The notes under the pieces: generated by a model
What the model saw: the letters and a program-made list of their open reading frames with translations, nothing else
The model's database searches: none
Told to the model about the DNA's origin: nothing
Shown here: positions 1 through 5,882 of the stretch, piece by piece
Layout: each line of letters starts with the position of its first letter
Position numbering within the stretch: the stretch's first letter is position 1
IMG/VR virus record: IMGVR_UViG_3300043413_000040
Span: 1-25,160 of that record
DNA length: 25,160 nucleotides
From: a virus
Reading direction: 5' to 3' (one strand)
Translations under genes and position numbers: made by a program

Positions 1-299
1 GACCCCTCAAAAGTAGCATATGACTTTTTTGTGTCATACCAAAAATAGTATATAAGCCTGTTGCTTATTTGATAAGAACTGTGTGTATTGCTTTTATAGA
101 TTTTTTTGGATCCTAGTTTCATTAGCCATTCCTCGGTTATGGGGATTGGAGTGAATGCAGATACATGGTCAAGACCTGTCATTCTTCCTTGCAATGCTCT
201 ATATTCAATATGGTGCATACGTACAGACTCCACGACTGATACACCTGAATATTCATTGAATACAGTGTTTCCTATTCGTAGTTCGTTTGGTTTAATCAT
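1..299 (-). CDS. Phage hypothetical protein, truncated by the window edge
   Basis: An open frame starts at the ATG whose complement is at 297-299 and runs without a stop to position 1, so about 99 codons of the N-terminal part are visible. The protein opens with MIKPNELRIGNTVF and later contains PIPITEEWLMKLG. An N-terminal 'ELRIGN' with a downstream 'P-I/L-TEEWL-LG' signature is familiar from small hypothetical proteins of Bacteroidetes phages and prophages. No function is known to me. It is the most downstream visible member of a minus-strand block of small genes. An 89-aa plus-strand frame at 106-375 lies opposite it and is a shadow. Confidence 0.75.
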   Translation of the reverse strand, partial: MIKPNELRIGNTVFNEYSGVSVVESVRMHHIEYRALQGRMTGLDHVSAFTPIPITEEWLMKLGSKKIYKSNTHSSYQISNRLIYYFWYDTKKSYATFEG

Positions 300-341
300 T
301 TCTCTGTTGTTTTTTTGGTTAAACTTGCGTAAATATGGGAG

Positions 342-776
342 TTATGTGCAATGTTTAAAGAACCCTTCGCCATGACAATACTTGCATTGAACTTGAATAG
401 GGTTGGGGTTTCCGCAACAGCTTCCGTATTTCTGAATATAATCTACATTCCAACAGCAATCGGGTTCAGTTAATATTCCAGTGCCTTCACAAACACTGCA
501 CATAACAGCACCTAAACAAGATGGTTGGCTTTGTGCTTCGTTTGAAATCTTTTCGTCAACATCCACATAGTTGTTAGGGAGGTATTGGTCGGGGTTGGGT
601 TTGTTGTAATAAACAGCAGACCAATATTTCCATCCTTCTTTGGTTTCTGACCAAGTAATGTCAGCATCAGTACCCCAATATGCTTCGCCCTCCCTTTTCT
701 GCTCCCTCACAGCTCTCAAAGCCCTAGCGAGTACCTTTCCTGAATAGTTGGCCTTAAGCCCTTCGATTACGTTCAT
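342..776 (-). CDS. DnaJ-type zinc-finger small protein
   Basis: The protein has about 144 residues from the chosen start MNVIEGLKANYSG. Near the C-terminus are two cysteine pairs of the DnaJ central-domain type, CSVCEGTG and CKYCHGEG, separated by further cysteines (DCCWN, SCCGNP). It probably binds structural zinc and may mediate protein or nucleic-acid contacts; J-domain motifs are absent, so it is not a DnaJ co-chaperone. A longer frame reaches 851, but its first 25 residues run into the lipoprotein gene that ends at 790, so I prefer the internal ATG, 13 bases after that stop. Role unknown. Confidence 0.6.
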   Translation of the reverse strand: MNVIEGLKANYSGKVLARALRAVREQKREGEAYWGTDADITWSETKEGWKYWSAVYYNKPNPDQYLPNNYVDVDEKISNEAQSQPSCLGAVMCSVCEGTGILTEPDCCWNVDYIQKYGSCCGNPNPIQVQCKYCHGEGFFKHCT

Positions 777-789
777 TGATTTAATTGTT

Positions 790-1050
790 TTAATTGTTTC
801 TTTCTTTACAAAACTTACAATTACCTTTATGACAAAAAGTAGCAAATCCATGAAATGTTCTGCTTACAATATATTCACAACTATCTATAGTTTTAATAGT
901 AGTGTAAACAGTATTGCTATAATAATTATCTCTTACTTCAAGAGTTACTTTTTGAAACTCATTATCATAAGTTATAACAGGTGTATTATTATCAACTCCA
1001 CAAGAAGCTAATAATGTAATACATAATAAATTGGTAAATATTTTAATCAT
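790..1050 (-). CDS. Small phage-encoded lipoprotein
   Basis: The protein has 86 residues. The N-terminus MIKIFTNLLCITLLASCGVDN is a classic lipoprotein signal: positive n-region, hydrophobic core, and lipobox LLASC with the acceptor cysteine at residue 17. The mature part is about 70 residues, polar, with a C-terminal cysteine cluster (CHKGNCKFC). It should be exported and anchored in a host membrane. Phage lipoproteins in such positions often act in superinfection exclusion, which is inference here. Its ATG overlaps the stop of the upstream 53-codon ORF in an ATGA arrangement, suggesting translational coupling. Confidence 0.65.
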   Translation of the reverse strand: MIKIFTNLLCITLLASCGVDNNTPVITYDNEFQKVTLEVRDNYYSNTVYTTIKTIDSCEYIVSRTFHGFATFCHKGNCKFCKERNN

Positions 1051-1208
1051 TTTATTGATTGGTTAAATTGTTCGACATCAGAAGCCTTAAATGCTCCAAA
1101 AGTAGGACAAAAGACTATACCTTTATTTTGAGTAAGCCATCTTTTGTATAACAGCTTACCATTCATATAAACATATAATTCTTTTCCTATTATTTGTTTG
1201 TGAATCAT
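1047..1208 (-). CDS. Short hypothetical protein (53 aa)
   Basis: A 53-codon frame reads MIHKQIIGKELYVYMNG and continues to VEQFNQSIK. Its stop overlaps the ATG of the downstream lipoprotein gene (ATGA), the usual sign of a coupled pair. The predicted protein is soluble and basic in its first half (GKLLYKRW), with no signal peptide. I do not recognise the family. Support comes from the overlap with the lipoprotein start and from the lack of any alternative gene in this interval. Confidence 0.5.
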   Translation of the reverse strand: MIHKQIIGKELYVYMNGKLLYKRWLTQNKGIVFCPTFGAFKASDVEQFNQSIK

Positions 1209-1233
1209 TAGTCAAAAGTAATTAAATAAATGC

Positions 1234-1262
1234 CTCTATTAAGCCATTACAGCTCAATAGAG
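1234..1262 (-). terminator. Hairpin terminator after the KTSC-like gene
   Basis: On the minus strand an 11-bp stem (CTCTATTGAGC with GCTTAATAGAG, one G-U pair) closes a 7-base loop and is followed by a moderately T-rich tract. It lies 22 bases past the stop of the exported-protein gene and 25 bases before the next start. It could be a weak terminator or an mRNA-stabilising hairpin. Confidence 0.5.
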
Positions 1263-1284
1263 ACACTTTGTAGTTAAGGGTGAA

Positions 1285-1611
1285 CTAATTACAACCTAGT
1301 CTATCTTGACTAGCTATAAACGCATGAAAAGCCTTACCAGCTGATGTGACATAATTAGCTCCATAGTTACTAATACTCGAATAAGGAACTTGGTAAATAT
1401 ACCTAGTCCAGGATCCCCGGAAAGTAACAAGAGCATAATAATCTCCATCATATTGGTAAAAATCAACTCTATCAATAGAAGTTGATGATGGAGAAACACA
1501 GGTTTTAATACAAGCCCCATTAACTGCTACTGTACTAGTAAGTTGAGAGCAGGTTTGGCTCAAACAAGAGGTTGTAACAAATAATGCTACTAAGATTAAA
1601 AGATTTTTCAT
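1285..1611 (-). CDS. Exported KTSC-like domain protein
   Basis: The protein has 108 residues. The first ~19 residues (MKNLLILVALFVTTSCLSQ) form a secretion signal; TTSC could be a loose lipobox, otherwise cleavage follows a little later. The mature part (from about residue 46) matches the pattern of the small KTSC domain: IDRVDFYQYDGDYYALVTF, an aromatic stretch (YIYQVP), then SAGKAFHAFI, corresponding to the family pattern of strand, 'Y-Y-VP', and 'S-G-FN--I'. KTSC domains are small folds also found fused to lysyl-tRNA synthetase. An exported phage version suggests periplasmic or surface action. The gene is flanked by hairpins on both sides, so it may be a single-gene unit. Confidence 0.6.
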   Translation of the reverse strand: MKNLLILVALFVTTSCLSQTCSQLTSTVAVNGACIKTCVSPSSTSIDRVDFYQYDGDYYALVTFRGSWTRYIYQVPYSSISNYGANYVTSAGKAFHAFIASQDRLGCN

Positions 1612-1650
1612 TAGATTGAATTTATTAAATTGATTAATTGATTACAAAAT

Positions 1651-1685
1651 AAAAAAACCTAGGAGTATTTCCACAAACTCCTAGG
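1651..1685 (-). terminator. Intrinsic terminator downstream of the tRNA
   Basis: On the minus strand a perfect 9-bp stem (CCTAGGAGT with ACTCCTAGG) encloses a 10-base loop and is followed directly by a run of seven T. It lies 46 bases beyond the 3' end of the tRNA-like gene and probably ends that transcript. A second short inverted repeat (CCTAG / CTAGG, 1710-1725) lies between it and the tRNA. Confidence 0.75.
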
Positions 1686-1730
1686 CTTATTAAAACAAAG
1701 AACAAAACGCCTAGATTTAACTAGGAAAAG

Positions 1731-1800
1731 TTTCTGAGGCAAGATTCGAACTCACAACCTCCTAATAAAATTAGGGCTCCACCAGTAGAGCTTCTCGGAA
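1731..1800 (-). tRNA. tRNA-Lys-like gene (anticodon UUU) with a shortened anticodon arm
   Basis: Read 5'->3' on the minus strand, a cloverleaf fits. The acceptor TTCCGAG pairs with CTCAGAA with one C-A mismatch at pair 4. A 4-bp D stem GCTC/GAGC closes the loop TACTGGTG. The variable loop is AGGTT. The T stem GTGAG/CTTGC (with G-U pairs) closes the invariant loop TTCGAAT. The discriminator base is A and CCA is not encoded. The anticodon arm has only 15 bases: a 4-bp stem CCTA/TAGG and loop ATTTTAT, giving U33, anticodon UUU and A37, hence lysine. Base 26 and one anticodon-stem pair are missing, so total length is 70 rather than about 73. It may be functional, degenerate, or a decoy. Confidence 0.65.
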
Positions 1801-1826
1801 AACCGTATAACCAAATCAAATAAACT

Positions 1827-2057
1827 TCAATTAAGAATTACGGTAAATAAATTCTGCACACCATAAGTTGAATGAGCAAAATAAGACATTTCAGTACACA
1901 AAAACACATCTTTCATTTCTGAATACATATCAGCTGGACAACTCATGAAATCAATTAAACAATCTTTGTAGATTTGTGCAAATTCTACTTGATGTTTGTA
2001 CCATTCATCAGCTTTCTTATGATGTAAGGCTAGTTGGGAGATTGTTGGATTTTGCAT
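1827..2057 (-). CDS. Hypothetical small protein (76 aa)
   Basis: The frame is read from MQNPTISQLALHHKKADEWY to a C-terminus ending FTVILN. A longer frame reaches 2099, but the ATG at 2057 is preceded on the minus strand by CAACAAAAAACAA, the A-rich leader seen before several other starts here, so I use it. The sequence looks helical, with aromatic and charged residues (DEWYKHQVEFAQIYKDCL), and has no signal peptide or membrane segment. I do not recognise the family. Confidence 0.55.
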   Translation of the reverse strand: MQNPTISQLALHHKKADEWYKHQVEFAQIYKDCLIDFMSCPADMYSEMKDVFLCTEMSYFAHSTYGVQNLFTVILN

Positions 2058-2091
2058 TTGTTTTTTGTTGTTTTGAGTTAAACTTAAATAA

Positions 2092-2151
2092 AAACCCATC
2101 CTCTTTTGGCTCCTATTACTACCGTATTGGAGTTTTAGAGAGGACGGGTTT
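2092..2151 (-). terminator. Long hairpin terminator after the SSB-like gene
   Basis: A long imperfect stem is formed by 2092-2115 and 2129-2151. It includes AAACCC/GGGTTT at the base, CCTCT/AGAGG in the middle and CTCC/GGAG at the top. On the minus strand it ends in GGGTTTTTATTT, typical of an intrinsic terminator. The plus strand also leads into a T-rich stretch (2149-2161), so it could work in both directions. Confidence 0.65.
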
Positions 2152-2176
2152 ATTATTTTTTACTAAGAGCCGTTAA

Positions 2177-2608
2177 TTACATCTCGGCAGCAGGCATACG
2201 CTTTTTAGCAGTTAGACCAGCCTTTTTTTCAGCAGGTTTTTTAGCTACAACTTCCTCCTCTCCAATACCAAAGTCATCATCAGAAGCTCCAATAGTAGGA
2301 CTTAAGTGACTCAGAACCAACAAAACACCCTTACGTGAGTTGTCTTTAATAGCTTTGCACAAGTAGCTTTGTCCTTTAACAAAACCGCCTTCTTCATCAG
2401 CTCTGTCTACATTACCTTGCATAACAAGAGCAGATGTAGTTTTGATTTGACCTGCTGCATTCTCAAATTTAACAGTAGCACTGTAAAAAGGAATTTCGTT
2501 GGTTGATGTTTCACCACTTGGTTCAGAGCTGATAGATACCAACTCTGCTGAGAATGGAGCTTCCATATTACCGGTCTCTTCATTCAGTTTGAAATTAAAT
2601 GTTGCCAT
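2177..2608 (-). CDS. Putative single-stranded DNA-binding / OB-fold protein
   Basis: The protein has 143 residues. The core (about residues 20-105) is rich in alternating beta-type segments (FYSATVKFENAAGQIKTTS, YLCKAIKDNSRKGVLLVLS), compatible with an OB-fold. The tail combines an acidic patch (DDDFGIGEEEVV) with Lys/Ala-rich repeats. Small size, beta core and a flexible charged tail resemble phage SSB-like proteins, and neighbourhood to a possible origin and a RepL-like gene fits replication. No diagnostic SSB motif is visible, so the function is inference. The start is secure: CAACAAAA directly precedes ATG on the minus strand. Confidence 0.45.
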   Translation of the reverse strand: MATFNFKLNEETGNMEAPFSAELVSISSEPSGETSTNEIPFYSATVKFENAAGQIKTTSALVMQGNVDRADEEGGFVKGQSYLCKAIKDNSRKGVLLVLSHLSPTIGASDDDFGIGEEEVVAKKPAEKKAGLTAKKRMPAAEM

Positions 2609-2644
2609 TTTTGTTGAATTATATATTAATAAATAAATTACAGG

Positions 2645-2677
2645 AGAAAAACTAGTAGGCCATCACACCTACTAGTT
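2645..2677 (-). terminator. Intrinsic terminator closing the non-coding region
   Basis: A perfect 10-bp inverted repeat, AACTAGTAGG (2650-2659) and CCTACTAGTT (2668-2677), has an 8-base loop. On the minus strand the stem runs straight into TTTTTCTCC. Reading leftwards, it would stop any transcript coming out of the 2.7-4.1 kb gene-free region, just before the SSB-like gene. Confidence 0.7.
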
Positions 2678-2700
2678 ATAAAAACCATTAAAACAAACAA

Positions 2701-2778
2701 AGAGTCCTATAAATAGAACTCAAAGAATTTATAGATTTAATCTTACAATAGTTTTTAGCCTAATACAACTAGGACTCT
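2701..2778. repeat. Structured 78-base element with AGAGTCCTA/TAGGACTCT ends
   Basis: Nine-base arms (2701-2709 and 2770-2778) are perfect complements. Inside, CTATAAAT and ATTTATAG form a further 8-bp hairpin that shares the outermost bases with the outer stem. The size resembles a tRNA, but no D arm or TTCGA-type T loop is present on either strand, so it is not called as one. Confidence 0.5.
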
Positions 2779-3114
2779 ATTGATCTAGATTGAAATTTGC
2801 AAAAGAATATAAGGGATGTTTTCTACCTCATTTCAACAAACTATTAACCTATACAGTTAAATATTGCCATCTGCCATCTTCTACCACTAAGAATAGACAT
2901 TTTTATAATACTCTGTGTATCTTAGGGCCCGGAGTATTAGTGGATTTGTTATAATAATTTAAACTAAGAATTTTGTCCCGCACGGCTTATAATTACGAGA
3001 TTCTTAATAAAAATTACACGTTCACGTCTGCTAGATAACTAGTTTGAGCTATTAGATTTTTCTGGGCAATAAGGACGCCAACCTAAATTAATAGGTATTT
3101 TTGAGGTTTGGGAA

Positions 3115-3152
3115 TAGTAGGGCTAAGAGCTGGATTTGCCCCTAGCCTACTA
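3115..3152. repeat. Stem-loop, 10-bp stem with one bulge
   Basis: TAGTAGGGCTA (3115-3125) pairs with TAGCCTACTA (3143-3152) apart from one bulged G; the loop contains further GGGC/GCCC-like complementarity. On the plus strand it is followed by six A. It may be part of the structured-RNA or origin region. Confidence 0.5.
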
Positions 3153-3339
3153 AAAAAGTTGAAAAATTGACAAAAATTGTCAGGTTTGTAGAATTTGTGG
3201 ATTAACGGTAGGTTTTAAGGGATTAAAGGTTGATAAATGATGATTATCGGGCCAATCTTTATATCTTACCTATCAATCTTCAAAAACTATCGACTAAATT
3301 TAACTCCATTTAACCTTAACTATTTTACTATTATATAAT

Positions 3340-3420
3340 AAGAGTCTGATAATCTTAAACTGGCGTTTAAGAACAGCCTCTAATTATATCTCGCAAATTA
3401 ATTAAGTTATATAGACTCTT
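3340..3420. repeat. Structured 81-base element with AAGAGTCT/AGACTCTT ends
   Basis: Eight-base perfect arms (3340-3347 and 3413-3420) enclose a perfect 7-bp hairpin, CTTAAAC-TGGC-GTTTAAG (3354-3371). Arm sequence and overall size echo the 2701-2778 element, suggesting two copies of a related fold. Confidence 0.5.
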
Positions 3421-3843
3421 GGTGAAGTTTAACTATTTTACTAGTAGTACTATTAACCTTAAGTACTCCTATTAAAACTAATCCATTTAACTTAACGCTA
3501 CTCTAAGGTATCTCTAACTCCCTAAAGGTCGTAAGAGCTACTCTTAGTTTAGCTGAGAAAAATTGATCTATTTAGACCTAACTGATCTACTTAATATATA
3601 ATTAAGGGAGATCAATTCTTCTGAAAGCCTTATCAGATCTACAAAGAGCCTAAAATAAATTCTCACCTAGCTGATAAAAAATCTTTAACTTTTTCTCAAC
3701 CTGGTGATAATTGAACTATGAATATTTTTCCCCGAACTTTGGTACAAAAATAATTTTACTATAATTTGATAAATTTCCCAAAACTAAGTAATTTTCCAAA
3801 ATGAAAAATAAACAGGTTTAAACAGATCCACTTAACTTAACTA

Positions 3844-3898
3844 ATTGAAAACCAGCCAGTTAAAATAACCTTAATTATCTAACTAGTTGATTTTCAAT
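3844..3898. repeat. Long imperfect hairpin
   Basis: ATTGAAAACCAGCCAGTTA (3844-3862) pairs with 3880-3898 over 19 positions, with two C-A mismatches and one G-U pair, around a 17-base loop. Eight base pairs at the open end (ATTGAAAA/TTTTCAAT) and five at the loop end are perfect. The covariation-like imperfections would suit an RNA structure. Confidence 0.5.
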
Positions 3899-4208
3899 CA
3901 CTTAAGACTATTTTATAGGGTTTAGCGAAGCCAACCTTCTGAAACCCTTATGGGAGTAGCAAAAAACTTACAAAGAGAATAAAGAAAATACCCTAGGACC
4001 CAAAAGAAACAAGAGAAATGTTATTTCTCTATTATTCTATGAAAAAAATAGGGGTAGCTAGGGGATCAATCCAAATTTTTAATGTTAAGAAATTGTTAAG
4101 CTTTTAATTTCCTAGGTTTTACAAGCCTTTCCTGAGATTAAAACTATTAAGGTCAAGAGATTTCCTAGGATTAAACAGATTCACTTGATGATACTGTTGC
4201 CTATGCCT

Positions 4209-4236
4209 AAAAAAGGGGAACCAGTTAAGGCTCCCC
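4209..4236 (-). terminator. Intrinsic terminator after the 91-aa gene
   Basis: On the minus strand GGGGAGCC, loop TTAACT, GGTTCCCC and then six T follow the stop codon at 4243 within 7 bases. Eight pairs (one G-U) and a clean T tract make this the clearest terminator in the left half. Confidence 0.85.
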
Positions 4237-4242
4237 AATTTA

Positions 4243-4518
4243 TTACCAAGTACCAAGAACTTCAGCAGGACCAGGAACATAAGCATAGTAAGTAAGCTCA
4301 TCAGTTTCATCATCCTGATATTCCTGTATTACAAGCCCCTTAGGTGGCTTTGCAACATCAATTCCATCCTGGATCATAAATAGGAAGTCTCCTGATTCAG
4401 CATCAATAGCATACAATTTCCCCTTGCGAGATTTGCAAATGGTAATAGCTTCAATGCCGTTAGCTTTTTTGTAAGCAGCAACAGTAACTGCTGCTTCGTC
4501 TGTCTTAATAAGTGCCAT
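4243..4518 (-). CDS. Hypothetical protein (91 aa)
   Basis: The protein starts MALIKTDEAAVTVAAYKKAN and ends PGPAEVLGTW. It is compact, mixed alpha/beta by eye, acidic near the C-terminus (DDETDEL), with no signal peptide or membrane segment. I do not recognise the family. It is a single-gene unit: a strong terminator follows 7 bases after the stop, and a divergent control region with repeats lies upstream. Divergence from the RepL-like gene would suit a regulator, but no DNA-binding motif is evident, so this is only a possibility. Confidence 0.65.
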   Translation of the reverse strand: MALIKTDEAAVTVAAYKKANGIEAITICKSRKGKLYAIDAESGDFLFMIQDGIDVAKPPKGLVIQEYQDDETDELTYYAYVPGPAEVLGTW

Positions 4519-4545
4519 AATATTTGATGTTTTAATGGTTAATCC

Positions 4546-4566
4546 CCGGTAGTTCCGGCAAATTTA
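4546..4566 (-). promoter_or_regulatory. Candidate promoter with adjoining CCGG dyad for the 91-aa gene
   Basis: On the minus strand TAAATTTG (4566-4559) matches the Bacteroidetes -7 consensus TAnnTTTG, 41 bases upstream of the ATG. A dyad CCGG-N5-CCGG (4546-4558) abuts it on the downstream side and could be an operator. No clear -33 element is visible. Confidence 0.35.
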
Positions 4567-4574
4567 GAGAGAGT

Positions 4575-4782
4575 GGGGGTATGATATGGGGTAAGTCTAC
4601 ATATATATCCTTGAGATAGTTTTATCTATATATAAGTAATCCGGGTAGTATTTTTACCTATATATTTGATAGGGGGTATCTTTTAATCTATATAAAAGAC
4701 CGGGGGTACTTTTTCCCAAAATCATCCCTAACGGGTATAGTTTTAGCCAAATCCCTATTTTTTGCTCCCGACCGGGTATAAT
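4575..4782. repeat. Array of imperfect ~30-bp repeats (GGGTA...TTTTA...CTATATA)
   Basis: GGGTA begins at 4577, 4589, 4643, 4674, 4704, 4733 and 4774. The central intervals are 31, 30 and 29 bases, close to three helical turns, and a related unit (GATAGTTTTATCTATATATA) begins about 4615, again one interval earlier. Several units continue as an AT run, TTTTA and CTATATA. The array fills the space between the divergent 91-aa gene and the RepL-like gene, so it may be iterons for replication-protein binding or a multi-operator control region. Confidence 0.65.
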
Positions 4783-4832
4783 TTGCTGGATTTAAAAGAT
4801 GTTAAATTCTACCAAGAGCCCTATAAATACTA

Positions 4833-4840
4833 TATATTTG
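4833..4840 (+). promoter_or_regulatory. Candidate -7 promoter box of the RepL-like gene
   Basis: TATATTTG matches TAnnTTTG exactly and ends 20 bases before the ATG at 4861. No good -33 element is seen, and AT-rich sequence makes chance matches likely. If real, the leader would be very short and a TTG-initiated extension from 4762 would not be translated. Confidence 0.4.
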
Positions 4841-4860
4841 TATATATAAATAATACAATT

Positions 4861-5394
4861 ATGCAAACCCACGATTATAATTATCTTGTACCTCTTAATC
4901 ACAATGAAGTACCTGCCAAAGTCAATGCAGAAACAGGAGAAATTACTACTTTTACAAGTAAGGGTAAAAAACCAAATCCTCCTAGAGATTCTACTATGCA
5001 AAGATTTGAAAGTACAGCTTCTTATCAAAGAACTTTTACAAAAGCTTGGCAATTACTAGAAACCCAAACCACTCCACAAGAATTTAAAGTAGCTGTCAAA
5101 ATGTCATTTATGGCTAAAGCATATACTAATTCCCTAGAACCATTGGGCCCAGATTCTACAAAAACCAGTTTAGCTGAAGAGTTTAAACTTTCCTATAGAG
5201 ATCTTACTAGAGTCCTAGAGAAGCTTTTAAGGCTAGGTGTATATGCTTCTTTTGAAGTATATAATGCCAATGAAGTCTACACTAAGTACTGGGTTTTTAA
5301 TCCATATTTGAGTTTTAATGGTAAAACTATAAAAAAAGATGTAGCAACTTTATTTGATAAAACCTTTTTTGCCCTGTTAGGAACAGCTAAATAA
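4861..5394 (+). CDS. RepL-like winged-helix replication initiation protein
   Basis: The protein has 177 residues from MQTHDYNYLVPLNHNE. The C-terminal half (about residues 80-175) reads as a winged-helix domain: SLAEEFKLSYRDLTRVLEKL for the HTH, then a wing with KYWVFNPYLSFNGK and a final LFDKTFFALL. The 'NPYLSFNGK' block is characteristic of the RepL / Bacteroidetes plasmid replication group, and a RepL-like gene is known in crAss-like phages. It should bind the origin; the repeat array directly upstream is a plausible target, also for autoregulation. The frame can be extended to a TTG at 4762, but the ATG at 4861 lies just after a -7-like box and the extension overlaps the repeats. Confidence 0.65.
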   Translation: MQTHDYNYLVPLNHNEVPAKVNAETGEITTFTSKGKKPNPPRDSTMQRFESTASYQRTFTKAWQLLETQTTPQEFKVAVKMSFMAKAYTNSLEPLGPDSTKTSLAEEFKLSYRDLTRVLEKLLRLGVYASFEVYNANEVYTKYWVFNPYLSFNGKTIKKDVATLFDKTFFALLGTAK

Positions 5395-5476
5395 TAGTTA
5401 ATTTAATGTTCTATAAATAAATAAAGAAGAAGAAAAAAACTTTGCAGCAAATACAGGGCTTTCAAGAGACAAATAT

Positions 5477-5515
5477 TACCATTTGGTAAAATTTCTCTAC
5501 CATTTGGTAAAATTT
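5477..5515. promoter_or_regulatory. Twin operator-like dyads
   Basis: TACCATTTGGTAAAATTT occurs twice, at 5477-5494 and 5498-5515. Each copy contains a TACCA-N2-TGGTA inverted repeat, and the centres are exactly 21 bp (two helical turns) apart. This is the typical layout for cooperative binding of a dimeric repressor on one face of the DNA. The pair lies after the RepL-like gene and 35 bases before the next start. Confidence 0.65.
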
Positions 5516-5550
5516 AGCCCAAATAATTAGGCAGACCTAATTCCAAAATA

Positions 5551-5769
5551 ATGAAAAAAGAAAGATTTAAAATAAGGGAAATATCCTGGAAAAATAAGGA
5601 AGGTAAACTTCTAACAGTAGGCGGGTACATAATAATACTGGATTATAAGCTCCGGGAAGAAGTCTTCCTAACCAAATCAAAAACCCAAAACCAATATATA
5701 GAATTTCTCAAAAATCTACCAAAACCCAAACCTGAACCCTACAAATCAGTCTGGGATGAATTCAAATAG
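5551..5769 (+). CDS. Hypothetical basic small protein (72 aa)
   Basis: MKKERFKIREISWKNKEGKL opens a Lys/Arg-rich protein with a beta-like middle (VGGYIIILDYKLREEVFL) and a proline-rich C-terminus (LPKPKPEPYKSVWDEFK). It ends in TAG. No family is recognised. The gene stands directly behind the twin dyads and is followed by a hairpin, so it probably forms its own regulated unit and could be the target, or the product, of a small repressor circuit. No HTH is visible. Confidence 0.55.
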   Translation: MKKERFKIREISWKNKEGKLLTVGGYIIILDYKLREEVFLTKSKTQNQYIEFLKNLPKPKPEPYKSVWDEFK

Positions 5770-5785
5770 CCTAATTTAGCATTTT

Positions 5786-5818
5786 AAGGGGGTAAGGTTG
5801 AAAGATCTACCCCTTTAT
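5786..5818 (+). terminator. Hairpin terminator after the 72-aa gene
   Basis: AAGGGGGTA and TACCCCTT pair over 8 bases with one bulged G around a 13-base loop, followed by TTATAG. The T tract is short, so efficiency is uncertain. The stem lies 17 bases after the TAG stop. Confidence 0.5.
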
Positions 5819-5882
5819 AGTATCTACCACTACCCTACCCATCAAACTGTCTTAAATGGGCTTATTTTAAATCCTAATGGGT

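Larger units (their letters stand above)
2678..4208. other. Gene-free, structure-dense AT-rich region (possible origin or structured RNA)
   Basis: About 1.5 kb has no convincing frame on either strand. Strong inverted repeats are packed throughout: 2701-2778, 2907-2938, 3115-3152, 3168-3182, 3340-3420 with an inner perfect hairpin at 3354-3371, 3532-3546, 3561-3617, 3844-3898, 3917-3948 and 4012-4030. TTAACT-type words recur, and a 15-bp direct repeat (TTAACTATTTTACTA) occurs at 3316-3330 and 3429-3443. A minus-strand TATTTTTG box is at 3745-3752. Minus-strand terminators at 2645 and 4209 bracket the region. It could be the replication origin, given the RepL-like gene nearby, or encode one or more structured RNAs. 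Confidence 0.55.

Noticed and set aside
106-375. Plus-strand 89-aa frame
   Set aside because: It lies opposite the truncated minus-strand gene at 1-299, whose protein has a recognisable phage-family pattern; the plus frame shows no family-like sequence.
777-851. Longer start for the zinc-finger protein at 851
   Set aside because: It would overlap the lipoprotein gene by about 60 bases; the ATG at 776 lies neatly after that gene's stop.
2701-2778. Second tRNA gene
   Set aside because: Size and closing stem fit, but neither strand has a D arm or a TTCGA-type T loop.
4575-4782. CRISPR array
   Set aside because: The ~30-bp units are imperfect throughout with no distinct conserved repeat and unique spacer, and no cas gene is near.
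4762-4860. N-terminal extension of the RepL-like gene from a TTG codon
   Set aside because: It starts inside the repeat array, is followed by a -7-like box and the ATG at 4861, and adds sequence unlike a RepL domain.
5551-5769. Stop-codon recoding (TAG readthrough), as in some crAss-like phages
   Set aside because: This gene ends in TAG directly before a hairpin, and large genes such as the terminase, portal and chaperonin are open in the standard code.
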